From Planctomycetales bacterium (GTDB lineage: Bacteria > Planctomycetota > Planctomycetia > Pirellulales > Pirellulaceae), in contig JAGQPF010000131.1 of assembly GCA_020426845.1 (NCBI GenBank), positions 1-44,301 of the forward strand: a DNA stretch of 44,301 nt, given 5' to 3'. Below the pieces are notes generated by a model, which saw nothing but the letters and a program-made list of their open reading frames with translations, did no database searches and was not told the DNA's origin. Shown here piece after piece: positions 24,138 to 34,300 of this stretch. Within the stretch, counting starts at the first letter, position 1, and the number at the start of each line of letters is the position of its first letter. The position numbers were made by a program, and so were the translations under genes.

Positions 24138-25550
24138 ATGTCCAGATTTCCCTTGCGTTCCGCAATCTTGCCGTTGCTCACCTTGCCGATCTGGCTCACG
24201 GCTACCGCAACCCTCGGAGCGCCTCCCAAGTCACTCACCTATCGCCGATTTCAAGTCGAGGAAGCTGACGGACGCGTGCTGTCGATGACACCCGGCGAGG
24301 AGTCGCCAGCGCCGCCAACGTGGGCCAAGTCGGTGTCGCAAACAACGTTCACTTGGCCCCAGCCCGCCGCGCAGGCATTCTTCGCCGACCCGATATCGTT
24401 CGTTGCGCCTCCGGCCGACGCGGGCGAGCCGTTCGGACCGCACAATCATCAGCCATCGATCACTTGGCTCGCCAACGGCGACCTGCTGGCAATTTGGTAT
24501 TCCACCGGAACCGAACAAGGCACGGAACTCACCGTGTTGGCCAGCCGCCTTCGCGCTGGCCAAGATCGCTGGGACCCCTCGAGCGAATTTTTCAAGGCGC
24601 CCAATCGCAACATGCACGGCTCGAGCATCTTCCACGACGGGAAGGGAACGATCTACCATTTCAACGGCATGGCGCCCGACGGCGGCAAGGGCTGGGCCAA
24701 GCTGGCACTGCTGCTTCGCACCAGCCGCGACAACGGCGTTCGTTGGACGCCGCCCCTAGCAGTCGATCCCAGACATATCGGCCGCCATCAAGTGATTTCC
24801 GGAACGTTGCAGACCCGCAACGGCGCGCTGCTGCAATGTTGCGACGCAGTGCCCGGCGGCAATGGCGGGACCGCGGTGCACATCAGTCGCGATGGAGGCA
24901 AGAGCTGGACTGATCCGGGCGTCGACGAGCCGCAGCCCAAATTCGTCGCCGGTGGCAGCGGCAAAGGCTTTATCGCCGGCATTCACGCAAAGGTCGCCGA
25001 GCTCAGCGATGGGCGACTGCTGGCATTCGGGCGAGGAGACACGATCGACGGACGGATGCCAATGAGCCTTTCTTCCGATGGCGGCGTAACGTGGACCTAC
25101 CACGCCAGTTCATTTCCACCCATTGGCGGAGGCCAGCGACTCGTGCTGCGCCGCTTGCTCACCCTGGATGGCAAACCGGGCGGACCGCTGCTGCTGGTGT
25201 CCTTCACTTCGGGCAACCGCCGGCAGCCCGAAGCCAATGGCATGGAATTCATCGATCAAGCCGGCGCCACGTTGGTCGGGCACGGCATGTACGCGGCCTT
25301 GTCGTTCGACGACGGCAAGACGTGGCCCCTGCGCAAATTGCTCACGCCCGGCCAAGGCGAATACGATGGCGGCGCCCACACCGGCAAGTTCACGGCGACA
25401 GCAACTCGCGCCGAACACGCGGGGTATCTCGCTGCAACGCAGACACCCGATGGAGTCATCCACCTGATTAGCAGCCGCCTGCACTACCGCCTGAATCTCG
25501 CCTGGCTTGTGGCGGGCTTCTCCGCGGCACCATCGTCGACAGCGAACTAG
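24138..25550 (+). CDS. Secreted sialidase/BNR-repeat family protein
   Basis: 470 residues from ATG 24138. The frame extends to 23979, but that start would lie upstream of the terminator at 23975-24015. Signal peptide about 1-27 (LPLLTLPIWLTATATLGA). Four Asp-box motifs (S/T-x-D-x-G-x-x-W) are visible: TSRDNGVRW (195-203), ISRDGGKSW (249-257), LSSDGGVTW (311-319) and LSFDDGKTW further on, spaced as in a six-bladed sialidase propeller. RxP-type and arginine-triad residues of true sialidases cannot be confirmed by eye, so it may be a sialidase, another glycosidase or a non-catalytic propeller. GEYDGGAHTGKFTATATR near the C terminus resembles the exo-alpha-sialidase-like planctomycete group. Likely a single-gene unit that faces the kinase operon tail to tail. 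Confidence 0.85.
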   Translation: MSRFPLRSAILPLLTLPIWLTATATLGAPPKSLTYRRFQVEEADGRVLSMTPGEESPAPPTWAKSVSQTTFTWPQPAAQAFFADPISFVAPPADAGEPFGPHNHQPSITWLANGDLLAIWYSTGTEQGTELTVLASRLRAGQDRWDPSSEFFKAPNRNMHGSSIFHDGKGTIYHFNGMAPDGGKGWAKLALLLRTSRDNGVRWTPPLAVDPRHIGRHQVISGTLQTRNGALLQCCDAVPGGNGGTAVHISRDGGKSWTDPGVDEPQPKFVAGGSGKGFIAGIHAKVAELSDGRLLAFGRGDTIDGRMPMSLSSDGGVTWTYHASSFPPIGGGQRLVLRRLLTLDGKPGGPLLLVSFTSGNRRQPEANGMEFIDQAGATLVGHGMYAALSFDDGKTWPLRKLLTPGQGEYDGGAHTGKFTATATRAEHAGYLAATQTPDGVIHLISSRLHYRLNLAWLVAGFSAAPSSTAN

Positions 25551-25616
25551 ACCGGGACGGCTCCTCCCAGGGAGGCGTTTCGCACTGCCCCGGGGCTTTT
25601 CACAATTTGGGCTTCC

Positions 25617-26444
25617 TCACGTGGTCAGCCGATAGATCAACTGCGCGGCCGAGCGATAGTAGAATACGCCGCCGGCGATCAGCGCCACCAACGCAAACGC
25701 CAAGAGCATTTGCAGCCGGCGCGTGTAGTAGCCCTTGGTGGCCGTGTCGACTCGGAAGTAGCCGAACAGCATGCTCAACAGGATGAGTCCGCCCACCGCT
25801 GCGCCGGCGGTGCGAACCACGCGGCCCGTCTGGCAGATGTGCGCCCACTTCAAATCCAGTTCGCGGGAGAAGTCGGGGGAGAATCGCAACAGTGCGTGCG
25901 ACTGGTGCATTGGGCCCACGGAAGTCGTGATCACATCGCTGAACTCCGTGCCTTCGTCCAGCAAGCGATCGCGGATTTCGGGCAAGTCGAAGTGGATGAA
26001 GTAGGCGACCTTGTCGTCACCCACATGGCTCCGCACATATTTCTCCACGGCTTCGCGAAGTCGTTCATCGAGCGACGCTCGGCAATCTTTGGAGTGAGTT
26101 TGCAGCGCCGACGAGACGGACACGATGAAGTCTTCGCCATCCGCCTCCTCCTTGTCGATCCACTCGGGTCGCTCGGGGATGATCACGGTTTGCTTGTCGG
26201 GCGCAGCGAAGTCGGCGGGAAGCTCGACGATGCGTTTCGGTCCTGCTGGTTTGGGCGTATTCGCCTCGCGCTGCAGCGTCTCAAGCTCTGCATCGCTGGG
26301 CAGAGCCGTCTCAACCGGCGCCTCCGCGCCTGCGACCGCTGGAGCTTCCTCCAATGGGGGCAGCTGCGCGAAACAGACGCTCGAAAACATCAACGCGGCA
26401 AACCCACTCAGCCACGGAGCCGATCGGTTCCAAGTCCGAGTCAT
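25617..26444 (-). CDS. Membrane protein of unknown function, last gene of the FHA-kinase operon
   Basis: 275 residues; its ATG overlaps the kinase stop by four bases (ATGA), so it is translated together with the kinase. A signal peptide (about 1-26, ending SSVCFAQ) is followed by an acidic Pro/Ala-rich segment (28-75), then a domain of about 120 residues with [33 protein letters not shown] and [21 protein letters not shown]. Two membrane helices follow (about 213-231 and 245-262), with a [13 protein letters not shown] stretch between. I do not recognise the family. The position makes it a candidate substrate, anchor or sensor for the kinase; the extracytoplasmic part is predicted to lie between the signal peptide and the helices. 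Confidence 0.78.
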   Translation of the reverse strand: MTRTWNRSAPWLSGFAALMFSSVCFAQLPPLEEAPAVAGAEAPVETALPSDAELETLQREANTPKPAGPKRIVELPADFAAPDKQTVIIPERPEWIDKEEADGEDFIVSVSSALQTHSKDCRASLDERLREAVEKYVRSHVGDDKVAYFIHFDLPEIRDRLLDEGTEFSDVITTSVGPMHQSHALLRFSPDFSRELDLKWAHICQTGRVVRTAGAAVGGLILLSMLFGYFRVDTATKGYYTRRLQMLLAFALVALIAGGVFYYRSAAQLIYRLTT

Positions 26445-28708
26445 GACACGACCTCCTGATATGCCTCATGAACCCGGGAGCGATCAGCGGGCGAAAGCCA
26501 AGGCGCCGCGAGCTGGGCTGCGACCGAGATCGAGCCAGCGAGCACCACTCCCCAAGGTTGCGGAAAGTAAAAGACCGTATGCAGCAGCCAGGCCCACAGC
26601 ACGCAGAGCCCGGTCGTCAGCACGCTAAAGCGAACCGAACGCAATGGATCGACTTGTGCCGACCAACTCAGCACACCAAAAGTCGCGCCGAAGTACGCCA
26701 GAAACGCGGGCAGCATCGGCTGGCCATCCTGGTACCACGCTTGGTAGTGCAGCAAGGGCGACACGTTGACGTGGTAGCTGGAGAAGGAGACGCCCAGAAA
26801 CCGCGCGCCAACAAAGGCGGCGATGCCCAGCCCCAGTCCCGCGGACAACATCACGAACCGACGCAGCCACCGATCGCCTTCCCGGCATTCCCAACATTTG
26901 CCCAGCAGCAGGACGAGCCATGCGCCGCCAGTCGACACACAGGAAAGCCATAGGTAGGTGGACCAGGTTGCCACCGACCCATCCAATGGCAAATCGGCCA
27001 GCGCCACCGCCAGGAGACAAATCACGGCAGACGCGATGGCACTGAACAACATCGCGCCCAGCAGATCGCTGATCGTCTCTCCCGCGGGCGCACGATTGCG
27101 CTGCGCGGCGAGACAAAGCCGAGTGGCCTTTGCCTCGGCGGCGCGACGCTTCAACGCCACGCCCGTCTCCCAACCGCCAGTCGCCACAGAGCGGCCGGCG
27201 TAAAACAACAATCCGATTCCGGCAATCACCACCAACGCCGGCGAGCGAGTCGCAGCCAGCAGCAGGCAGATCGACAACAGGGCAAAGATCTTGATCGGCG
27301 TGGCATAGATCTGCCACAGCGACTTCCTTGGCACGTTCGCGCTAGGCGAGCGATAGAATCCCGGACTGCGCGTCGTCACCGGTGCGCCGACCAAGCCCTG
27401 CAACGGACTGGACGCGCGCGTCTCCTCTCGCTGCCCGGCCGAGCTCTGGCGAACGGGACCGAACACCATGCCATCACCGGATCCATCCTCGGTGATGTAA
27501 AAGGTGTCTCGATTGGCGGGAGCACGTTGCGAGGTGGATCGTTGCCCGCCATCGGCGCGACGCGCGGCGGCGGCGGATTCGGACCGAATCGGAGGCCGCG
27601 CCGGCGGCTCGTCGGCCAGCCGCAACTCCTCTTGTTCCTCAATCACATGCACGGCGTCCGCCAGCTCCGTCGCACGCCCCTCCAGCGCCGCCAACAACTC
27701 GGCAACACTCGAGTAGCGACGATCGGGATCCTTTTGCAACGCGCGGCGAACTACGGTCGCATAGGGCTCGCTGAGGCCGTCCACATCGGGATCGGCCGTC
27801 AGGTGCTTCATGATGATCTCTTGACTGCTTTCGCCGTCAAACGGCACTCGCCCAGTCAACAGTTCATACAGAATCACTCCGATGGCGTAGATGTCGATCT
27901 CCTTCCCATAAACGCCCTTGCCGATCTCGGGCGCCATGTAGTGGAAGGTTCCGACACTTTCGGTCTGGCCACTGCGACGACTGCAGGAGATAAACTTCGA
28001 GAGGCCATAATCGCCGATCTTGACGATCTGGCGGTCGCTAAAAATGTTGCCGGGCTTCAGGTCGCGGTGCACGATGCCGTGGTCATGCAGGCAGCCGACA
28101 CCCTGCACGATTCCGTCCAGCCACCTGCGCACCTCATCCTCGGGCAAGCCGTTGGGGTTGCGATCGAGCACGTCTTTCAGGCTCTCGCCGCTGACGTACT
28201 CCATCACCACCCAGGCGCCGCCATCCTGGTCGTAGCGAATATCGTAGAGGTCAATCAGGTTGATGTGCTTGAGGTTGAGACACTGACGGACGCCGCGCAG
28301 TTCGACATCCAGGTTGCGTTGAATGCGTTTAAGGGCCACTTCCTTGCCGCCATCGCTGGTGGCGAAGTAAACCTCGCCGAATCCGCCCACACCGATGCCG
28401 CGTTTGATTGTGTAGCCGTCGAGCGGCCGGGCGCCGGATGAGTAGACGAATTTCATAACGCGTTGAGGCGGAGCGGCGGGCAGCGCTCGCGCTGGAAAGA
28501 GGGGATGATCAGCGGCGTGCGATTGAGCAGGCAGGTCGGCGGACGGACTCTTTCCGTCGCTATTCCCGCTTTCCAAACTAACGGCAGTGTCTTCCATTTG
28601 TCCAGCGTCCCTCAGAAGCACGGGGGTCGTCTGCGCCGGCGGCTCGCTGGATCCCTCGAGCCTCGCGGGCGTCGGAGTGGTCGATGGCTGGCGTTCACTC
28701 GCAGTCAT
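26441..28708 (-). CDS. Ser/Thr protein kinase with polytopic membrane C-terminal half
   Basis: 755 residues from ATG 28708, which shares one base with the FHA stop (TGATG) and has GGAG eight bases before it; ATG 28714 is also possible. An N-terminal disordered stretch of about 85 residues precedes the Hanks-type kinase: [10 protein letters not shown] (105-114), VALKRI (Lys127), HRDLKPGN (214-221), DYG in place of DFG (233-235) and MAPE (258-261), to about 345. A start at Met85 (28456) would give the N terminus often seen in related planctomycete kinases, but it has no ribosome binding site. After a linker, the C-terminal 300 residues hold about eight hydrophobic helices, whereas most bacterial Ser/Thr kinases have one. 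Neighbours are an FHA protein, a likely phosphothreonine-binding partner, and a membrane protein. Confidence 0.92.
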   Translation of the reverse strand: MTASERQPSTTPTPARLEGSSEPPAQTTPVLLRDAGQMEDTAVSLESGNSDGKSPSADLPAQSHAADHPLFPARALPAAPPQRVMKFVYSSGARPLDGYTIKRGIGVGGFGEVYFATSDGGKEVALKRIQRNLDVELRGVRQCLNLKHINLIDLYDIRYDQDGGAWVVMEYVSGESLKDVLDRNPNGLPEDEVRRWLDGIVQGVGCLHDHGIVHRDLKPGNIFSDRQIVKIGDYGLSKFISCSRRSGQTESVGTFHYMAPEIGKGVYGKEIDIYAIGVILYELLTGRVPFDGESSQEIIMKHLTADPDVDGLSEPYATVVRRALQKDPDRRYSSVAELLAALEGRATELADAVHVIEEQEELRLADEPPARPPIRSESAAAARRADGGQRSTSQRAPANRDTFYITEDGSGDGMVFGPVRQSSAGQREETRASSPLQGLVGAPVTTRSPGFYRSPSANVPRKSLWQIYATPIKIFALLSICLLLAATRSPALVVIAGIGLLFYAGRSVATGGWETGVALKRRAAEAKATRLCLAAQRNRAPAGETISDLLGAMLFSAIASAVICLLAVALADLPLDGSVATWSTYLWLSCVSTGGAWLVLLLGKCWECREGDRWLRRFVMLSAGLGLGIAAFVGARFLGVSFSSYHVNVSPLLHYQAWYQDGQPMLPAFLAYFGATFGVLSWSAQVDPLRSVRFSVLTTGLCVLWAWLLHTVFYFPQPWGVVLAGSISVAAQLAAPWLSPADRSRVHEAYQEVVS

Positions 28709-30084
28709 CAGCATGGCTCCAACGACAGAGAAAAGTCCTCACCGGCGATGTGCGAGTCGGACCGCAACGGGGAGGCTCCGTCACAGCGGCGGCCGTCCAC
28801 CTCGATCGGAGCCAGACTGCGGCAGTGCAGTTGTCCATCGCGTCGAAACAGCACCACATCCCCGCCGAAATCGCGACAGATCACGTGGCTTTGGGCGCCG
28901 GGGCCCAAAATACAAGACTCGGCCATCAATAAGACGGCGTCGGCAGTCGGTTGGGTTCGATGTCCCGTGACAAATTCCAGCCGCGCGGTGCAACTGAGCG
29001 GATGGGGCTGACGAAAACGCAGCCGCACCTTCCCCAATTCCAGTTCGTCGCCGTCGTGCAGCTCGACCGGCGTCGAGACCTCCCGTCCTTCGACACGCAC
29101 CGGCTGCAACGGCTCCAGCAGATAGGCGTCGTTTTCGCGGCGAATTTTCGCGTGCCGACGCGACAGATCGGCGAGCAGCGGAATGTCCACATCAGGCGCC
29201 GGCTGCCCGATCACCACATCCGGAGACAGACACACCAAGTAGCCGCCCACGGCATCGACCCACAACAAAAAGCGATCCGCACCACGGTTTGCCGACACGG
29301 CGGTGTCTCCCATCACGGCGGTGTCCGTCAGCCGACGTCGTTCGGCCATCGCCAACACCGACTGCTTGGAGGGCGCACGGCTTGCCGCGCCGACTTCAGC
29401 CCACGCGCGCCGACGAGCATTCTGCGCGAGCTTGTGGTCCGGAGCAGCTTCCAGCAATTGATCCGCCAGCTTCAAAGCATCCGACCAGTCTTGGTCGCGG
29501 AGCGCCTGGTGCAATCGTTCATCCAATTCGCGGCAGCGCACTCGCTCGGCTTCGTTCTGCTCCACAGCCGCTTGCAACACCACCAAGTCCGGTCGCAACC
29601 GCAGCGCGAACTCCAATTGCTCGTGAGCATCCGGGAAACGTCCGGAGCGCTGCAAGCGCCGCGCAGACTCCATTCGCTTCGCCACCTCGGCGAGTCGCGA
29701 GCGGGCCTCACCGCCCAGCTCGCGACGACGGAGCGGCTCGAGGCGATCCAGTGCAAGACCATAGGCGAAGCGGACGAGGTCGTCCTCGGCCGCCTCCATG
29801 GTCGCTCGCACCAGTTTGTCTCGCATCGCCACCACTTCGTTCGAGTCCCCCGTCAATTGCCCGGCACTGTCCAGCTGGCGCCAAGCGCCGGCCGCGTCGC
29901 CACTTTGAAAGAGCCTCGATGCGCGGTCGGCCATCGCCATGGCGACCTTCTTCGCGAGCCGTCGGCCCGGCAGATACTCCTGTAGCTGCTCATGGGCAAT
30001 CTGCTCGGCAGCCTCCGAGAGCTGACCTTCTCGATAGGCTTGATCCGCCTGTCGCAGTTTCAGTCGCCAGCTTCCGAAGAACAT
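28708..30084 (-). CDS. FHA-domain protein with helical repeat N-terminal half
   Basis: 458 residues from ATG 30084 (GAGG five bases upstream). A longer frame to 30273 exists, but it would run through the terminator at 30191-30229, so the shorter start is preferred. The first 250 residues are helical with TPR-like spacing ([65 protein letters not shown]). An FHA domain follows (about 285-360): [25 protein letters not shown], with SRRH at 308-311 as the phosphothreonine-binding signature and a G-Q in place of G-R. The last 90 residues look like a second, degenerate FHA module. It is the first gene of a coupled FHA-kinase-membrane protein operon and probably binds the kinase or its substrates. 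Confidence 0.87.
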   Translation of the reverse strand: MFFGSWRLKLRQADQAYREGQLSEAAEQIAHEQLQEYLPGRRLAKKVAMAMADRASRLFQSGDAAGAWRQLDSAGQLTGDSNEVVAMRDKLVRATMEAAEDDLVRFAYGLALDRLEPLRRRELGGEARSRLAEVAKRMESARRLQRSGRFPDAHEQLEFALRLRPDLVVLQAAVEQNEAERVRCRELDERLHQALRDQDWSDALKLADQLLEAAPDHKLAQNARRRAWAEVGAASRAPSKQSVLAMAERRRLTDTAVMGDTAVSANRGADRFLLWVDAVGGYLVCLSPDVVIGQPAPDVDIPLLADLSRRHAKIRRENDAYLLEPLQPVRVEGREVSTPVELHDGDELELGKVRLRFRQPHPLSCTARLEFVTGHRTQPTADAVLLMAESCILGPGAQSHVICRDFGGDVVLFRRDGQLHCRSLAPIEVDGRRCDGASPLRSDSHIAGEDFSLSLEPC

Positions 30085-30190
30085 CTCGGCCTCATCCCAA
30101 GATTCCCAACCCGTTTGCTCGTTCGCGATGAAGCATGCCGAGCATTTCGGGCGTCCCGAATCGAACCTGCAATTGGAGCGTGGGAGCGTG

Positions 30191-30229
30191 CAAAAAATGG
30201 GCTCAGACAGCACGCCGCTGCCTGAGCCC
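30191..30229 (-). terminator. Intrinsic terminator after the coiled-coil membrane protein gene
   Basis: On the minus strand GGGCTCAGGCAGC (30229-30217), loop GGCGT, then GCTGTCTGAGCCC (30211-30199), 13 positions with one mismatch, followed by ATTTTTTG (30198-30191). It separates the 30291-31106 gene from the FHA operon and decides the FHA start at 30084. Confidence 0.9.
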
Positions 30230-30290
30230 TGAGAACGCGACTCCTGTCCAGAAGGCTCAGTGCCCTCGCTCATCGGACCCCGGGAGTGTG

Positions 30291-31106
30291 CTACTTGCCG
30301 GGACTCGACACCAGCGCCTCAACCTCATCGCGGCCCGCACCGAAGTAGTCGGTGATCTGGCTGGTGATGTCGCTGGGAACCTCGGGGCTATCCAGCTGAA
30401 TCTCGAAGTTGTAGGTGCCGTGGGAATCCACGAGCTTCTCGGCGACTTGGATGCGAGTCTGGATCTCATTCACCAGATTCTTGGTGCGAGCCAGAGCGCT
30501 GTCGTCAAAGCCGCTGGCGAACTCGTTCGTCGCCTCGCGAGCGTCGACCAGGCGTTGGCGAGCTTCCAGGTTGCGGACCTTGATCTCCAGGTCCTTCTTG
30601 GCGGTGATCATGCTCTCCAGCTTTTGGCGAGCGGCATCCAACGCCTTTTGACGGGTGTCCAGCAGCCGCTGCAGGTTGTCCGTGGTCGCTTCCGTCGTCT
30701 TGAACCGATCGAAGCGCTGAGCGAGATCGTTCTTTACCTGACTTACGGTGTACACCTTCGAGTTGTAGGTGAAGGTGGCGTCGCCCGAACGCAGATCATC
30801 CGTCAAACGCAGGATGTCGGTTCGAGCCTGAGTCAGGTGTTCCTTGTTGGCGTCCACTTCCTGAACCAACCGCTCAATCTCCACCTCTTCGCGGGCGATC
30901 ACCGCCACATTGTCCTTGATCGGCTTGTCAAGGTTAGTGATCATCTCGCGTGCCCGGGCAATCTCCGTTTCGATCGGAATGCTCTGGCGGACCGAATCAC
31001 GCACCGAATGGAAGAACGTTCCAACGTAGCTCACCGTGTCTCGGCCGAAAAACAGGCCCATCAACACGGCAGCGGCCACCCCTAGATAGACCAGCTTCTT
31101 CAACAT
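30291..31106 (-). CDS. Membrane-anchored coiled-coil protein
   Basis: 271 residues with AGGAG before ATG 31106. One N-terminal hydrophobic helix (about 5-21) followed by a long, charged helical protein (about 40-215), for example EIARAREMITNLDKPIKDN and QKALDAARQKLESMITAKKDL. Heptad-like spacing suggests one or more coiled coils. In general design it resembles PspA-like or myosin-tail-like envelope proteins, but I would not place it in a named family. The C-terminal 50 residues are less regular and acidic. It forms its own transcription unit, ended by the 30191-30229 terminator, directly upstream of the FHA-kinase operon; any functional link is unproven. Confidence 0.8.
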   Translation of the reverse strand: MLKKLVYLGVAAAVLMGLFFGRDTVSYVGTFFHSVRDSVRQSIPIETEIARAREMITNLDKPIKDNVAVIAREEVEIERLVQEVDANKEHLTQARTDILRLTDDLRSGDATFTYNSKVYTVSQVKNDLAQRFDRFKTTEATTDNLQRLLDTRQKALDAARQKLESMITAKKDLEIKVRNLEARQRLVDAREATNEFASGFDDSALARTKNLVNEIQTRIQVAEKLVDSHGTYNFEIQLDSPEVPSDITSQITDYFGAGRDEVEALVSSPGK

Positions 31107-31467
31107 CGTTAACTCCTCTTTCCTTCAATTGTGCCTTTGTGAGGCAGGGTTCGCTCCCAATGTTTCCGGGCCGTCGCGTACGACCTGTCATCCGTGTTTT
31201 CGCCACGGCCAATCCGTTATTGCGCTCTTTCCCGAAATTCGCGAGAAATTTCGCAGTCAGCGGGTCCAGCCGCCGCTCGCCCCCGCCAACGGAGGGTTCG
31301 TCGCCTCGGTCCGCAATAACCTCCGATGATAAGTACCTTACGCTGCTCGAAGGTTCGGACAACAGGTTGGATTGATGAGCTAGCACGCGGCTCCAGCCGG
31401 CCGTCCCAGCACAAACCACCCAACAGGGGCACACATTCACGCCCTTCCAATGGCGCCCCCTTCGTGT
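31107..31467. other. Gap upstream of the coiled-coil protein gene
   Basis: No gene is supported. The promoter of the minus-strand gene ending at 31106 is expected here. A small inverted repeat CGAAAT / ATTTCG surrounds the CGCGAG at about 31232-31252. Repeat DNA starts at 31468. Confidence 0.4.
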
Positions 31468-31974
31468 TCGCGTAGCATGGGCGTCTCGCCCATCACTGCT
31501 CGCGGGCGAGGCCCCTCGCCCTTCGTGTTCTTCGCGTAGCATGGGCGTCTCGCCCGTGTCTTCGTGCCCTTCTTCGCCAACCAATGGCACCTACCGGTGC
31601 AGTGCGGCTGCTCGCAGGCGACGACGCCCACGCCCTTCGTGTTCTTCGCGTAGCATGGGCGTCTCGCCCGTGTCTTCGTGCCCTTCTTCGCCAACCAATG
31701 GCGACTACCGGTGCAATGCGGCTGCTCGCAGGCGAGGACGCCCACGCCCTTCGTGTTCTTCGCGTAGCATGGGCGTCTCGCCCGTGTCTTCGTGCCCTTC
31801 TTCGCCAACCAATGGCGCCTACCGGTGCAGTGCGGCTGCTCGCAGGCGACGACGCCCACGCCCTTCGTGTTCTTCGCGTAGCATGGGCGTCTCGCCCGTG
31901 TCTTCGTGCCCTTCTTCGCCAACCAATGGCGCCTACCGGTGCAATGCGGCTGCTCGCAGGCGAGGACGCCCACG
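31468..31974. repeat. Tandem array: four 114-bp units containing family C palindromes
   Basis: Four units of exactly 114 bp start at 31519, 31633, 31747 and 31861, plus a partial, divergent unit at 31468-31518. Each carries GTAGCATGGGCG, a TCT loop and CGCCCGTG (first copy 31536-31558). Units 1 and 3 share GTGCAGTGCGG and GCGACGACG; units 2 and 4 share GTGCAATGCGG and GCGAGGACG. This points to duplication of a 228-bp pair. As 114 is a multiple of three, both strands stay open for long distances, giving false ORFs of 38-residue repeats. Confidence 0.93.
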
Positions 31975-32013
31975 CGACAAGTTCAGCAAGGCTTCGCGCG
32001 GACCAAACTACAT

Positions 32014-32077
32014 CACAGGCTGGCAGCCTGTGCCACGTTGGCCATCACAGGCTGGCAGCGCTGGCAGCCTGTGCCAC
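32014..32077. repeat. Two adjacent family B palindromes
   Basis: CACAGGCTGGCAGCCTGTG at 32014-32032 and a longer variant at 32046-32073 in which the core CTGGCAGCG is doubled. Both end in TGTGCCACG. They sit immediately downstream of the KAP gene stop codon (32082), in the orientation with the head (CGTGGCACAGG on the minus strand) facing the gene. Confidence 0.85.
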
Positions 32078-32081
32078 GACG

Positions 32082-34211
32082 TCATGGCAACAGCTGGGCA
32101 AGCGTTGAGAGCGTGTCGAACGCCTCGTCCGTCAGCCAAGCGGGTTGATCATTCAAGAGGTGCATCGTGCGTTCCAGCAGCACCGCGTGAGAGAACAGCT
32201 CCATCAGCAACTCGACCGGCAGCGTATGAGTCGGGTCCGCGACATGGGCGCCGTCCTTGGAACTGGCGGCGGCCTCCAGCCCTGAGGAAGGGCGAGTCTG
32301 CATGATCGCCGCGACAAACATCTCATCGTCACGGCAATGCTGGCGGACCCACTTCTGCGACTTGCTCTTGCGGCCAAACTTCCACCACTTCTGCACCACC
32401 TTCATGAACATCGGGTGCTCAGCCAGCCGCCCGTCATCGGCGGCTTCCTGGATCCGCCGATCCAACACCTTCAACACTTCCACTAGCTTCGCGGTATGAG
32501 CATCCGGATCCGGTTCGCCGTGATCACAAAAGATTCGAGGGCGATAATCGAGCGAGTCCAACAGCTCTGCCGCGGTCAACAATCCCGCGTCATCTCCGAC
32601 GGCCTCCGTAAGCTCTCGCAGCCGTTCGGCCGGGTCGTCGATGTGCGCCAGGCACTCGATCAGCAGCGTGACGACCTGCTGCATATGGTCGATCGGCTGC
32701 GAGTCCTCCACGCCATGCACGGCGGCGATGTTGTCACCGCGACGGACGATCGCGCGGAACAGATTTGCCGCCTGCTCCGAGTTGGCTTGCTCGATGACGA
32801 AGTCGGCTGCCTGCTGCAGCAGGTCGCTCAGCGGCCCCTCGGGTCCGGCCTCATCGAGCGGGCCGAAGCGATCGAGCGCGCGTGCGAAGGCGGTCGCGTC
32901 GTCCAACAAGTCGACCATCACCTTCCAACGCCGCTCGTTGGCGTCACCCTCGCTGATGCCGAGCCGGAAGTACGCCTCGAAGTGGCGCTCGGAGCAGATC
33001 CGCTTGAGACGGCTCCACTCCTCGGCATGCTTGGGCCCGCGCAGGGGACCATTCAGCGCCCAGGCCACTTTGGGGAACAACCCCCGCACGATCGTCTCGA
33101 CCGCGGCTCGGTCGCGCGATTGAACTTCGCTGAGCCAACCCGAGTGGTAATTCCGCAGCCGCACCCAGCCGTTGCCCGATGGGTCGCACGGGCCGACGAA
33201 CGCCTCGCGATAAGAGCGAATCGCCTGGATCGCCTGAGAGGAGAACGAAAGCAGACAGCTGATGCCCAGCATATCGGGAAAGTACACCTGGCCGACGAGC
33301 ATCGGGTAAGTGAAGCGAATGACATTGAGCAGTCGCGTGCAGGCGCGGGGCGTGCTCAAGAAGTGCCGCACGCCGCCTTCAAAGATGATGCGGAAGTGTC
33401 GGCGAGCATCTTCGTCGAGCCGGGCCGCATTGGGATCGATCGCCTCCAGCTGTCCCACCACCAGCCGCTCCATGGCGAGGCGGCCGGGCATCGGCACATC
33501 GATCTGCAACAGCACGACTTTCTCCAAATAGGTCCGGCCATCCACGCCGAGCCGATTGGCAATCGCCTGGCTCACGACCTCATGGTCGAACGCGAGCACA
33601 TATGTCGTATTGGGAAAGTCGGCGACGGCTCGCACAATCAACAACAGCTGCGTCATCTCCTCGGGCGTCAGCCGGTCGATGTCGTCCATGAAGATCAGCA
33701 CACGACGCGGAGACGCGCGAAAGATGTCATTGATCTCGCGGCGGAGCATCTCCACATCGCGGCTCGCCGCATCGAAGCTCGCGCCGGTCGAGTGCACCTC
33801 GACGCCCGGGGTTTCGATCGCGGCCGCTAGCCGATTCAACGCCAGCGTGGCGCCGCCCAACGAGTCGCGGACTTCGTCGCGGCTCATAGCGGCCGCCAGT
33901 TGCTCGACAAAGGCGGTCACCAGCCGCCCCGTACCAGTGAACCACCAGGGGTTGAAGCGTACGACCAGCGGCGGAACGCCCTCGTCCTTGTCGAGCTCGG
34001 CGCAGACCAAATTCAGCAAGCTGCTTTTGCCGCTGCCCCACGGTCCGGCCAGCGCCAACACGACTGAGTCCACACCTCGCACCGACCGAATCGCTTCGGC
34101 AAACGACCGCACAAACGACATGCGATCGAGACGGTCGAAGCTCGAGCTCTCGATCGGAGAATCGGGAAGCAGGTGCAACGAGCCGGGAACGGAACTAGGA
34201 CGATCGGACAT
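32082..34211 (-). CDS. KAP-family P-loop NTPase
   Basis: 709 residues from ATG 34211. The frame runs to a GTG at 34301, but that lies in the T-run of the groEL terminator, so it is rejected; the true site has no obvious Shine-Dalgarno. Walker A is LAGPWGSGKSSLLN (about 56-64), followed by the KAP hallmark FNPWWFTGTG (about 86-95); Walker B is RVLIFMDDIDRL (about 170-180), then a sensor-like DFPNTTYVLAFDHEVV. The C-terminal 400 residues are mostly helical with no known domain. KAP NTPases are STAND-like ATPases tied to membranes in many cases and sometimes to phage defence; no transmembrane insertion is obvious here and the neighbours are housekeeping genes, so no defence role is claimed. Confidence 0.87.
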   Translation of the reverse strand: MSDRPSSVPGSLHLLPDSPIESSSFDRLDRMSFVRSFAEAIRSVRGVDSVVLALAGPWGSGKSSLLNLVCAELDKDEGVPPLVVRFNPWWFTGTGRLVTAFVEQLAAAMSRDEVRDSLGGATLALNRLAAAIETPGVEVHSTGASFDAASRDVEMLRREINDIFRASPRRVLIFMDDIDRLTPEEMTQLLLIVRAVADFPNTTYVLAFDHEVVSQAIANRLGVDGRTYLEKVVLLQIDVPMPGRLAMERLVVGQLEAIDPNAARLDEDARRHFRIIFEGGVRHFLSTPRACTRLLNVIRFTYPMLVGQVYFPDMLGISCLLSFSSQAIQAIRSYREAFVGPCDPSGNGWVRLRNYHSGWLSEVQSRDRAAVETIVRGLFPKVAWALNGPLRGPKHAEEWSRLKRICSERHFEAYFRLGISEGDANERRWKVMVDLLDDATAFARALDRFGPLDEAGPEGPLSDLLQQAADFVIEQANSEQAANLFRAIVRRGDNIAAVHGVEDSQPIDHMQQVVTLLIECLAHIDDPAERLRELTEAVGDDAGLLTAAELLDSLDYRPRIFCDHGEPDPDAHTAKLVEVLKVLDRRIQEAADDGRLAEHPMFMKVVQKWWKFGRKSKSQKWVRQHCRDDEMFVAAIMQTRPSSGLEAAASSKDGAHVADPTHTLPVELLMELFSHAVLLERTMHLLNDQPAWLTDEAFDTLSTLAQLLP

Positions 34212-34300
34212 GCGCGACGATGAGAGCGACGATGGAGCGAGGGGGGAAAACGAAAAGCAAAGGGTAGAGGAAAGATAAGGGATGAGCGGGGCGGTGGCCA

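Noticed and set aside
30140..30185. tRNA-like GGTTCGATTC on the minus strand
   Set aside because: The flanking bases cannot form the T stem, and no acceptor or anticodon stem could be drawn.
30084..30273. Longer FHA protein start at 30273
   Set aside because: It would translate through the intrinsic terminator at 30191-30229; the ATG at 30084 has a ribosome binding site.
31437..32305. Long open frames on both strands (about 178 and 254 residues)
   Set aside because: They translate the 114-bp tandem repeat, which keeps both strands open because its length is a multiple of three.
32496..33830. 444-residue open frame opposite the KAP gene
   Set aside because: Shadow of the KAP gene; no ribosome binding site or recognisable domain.
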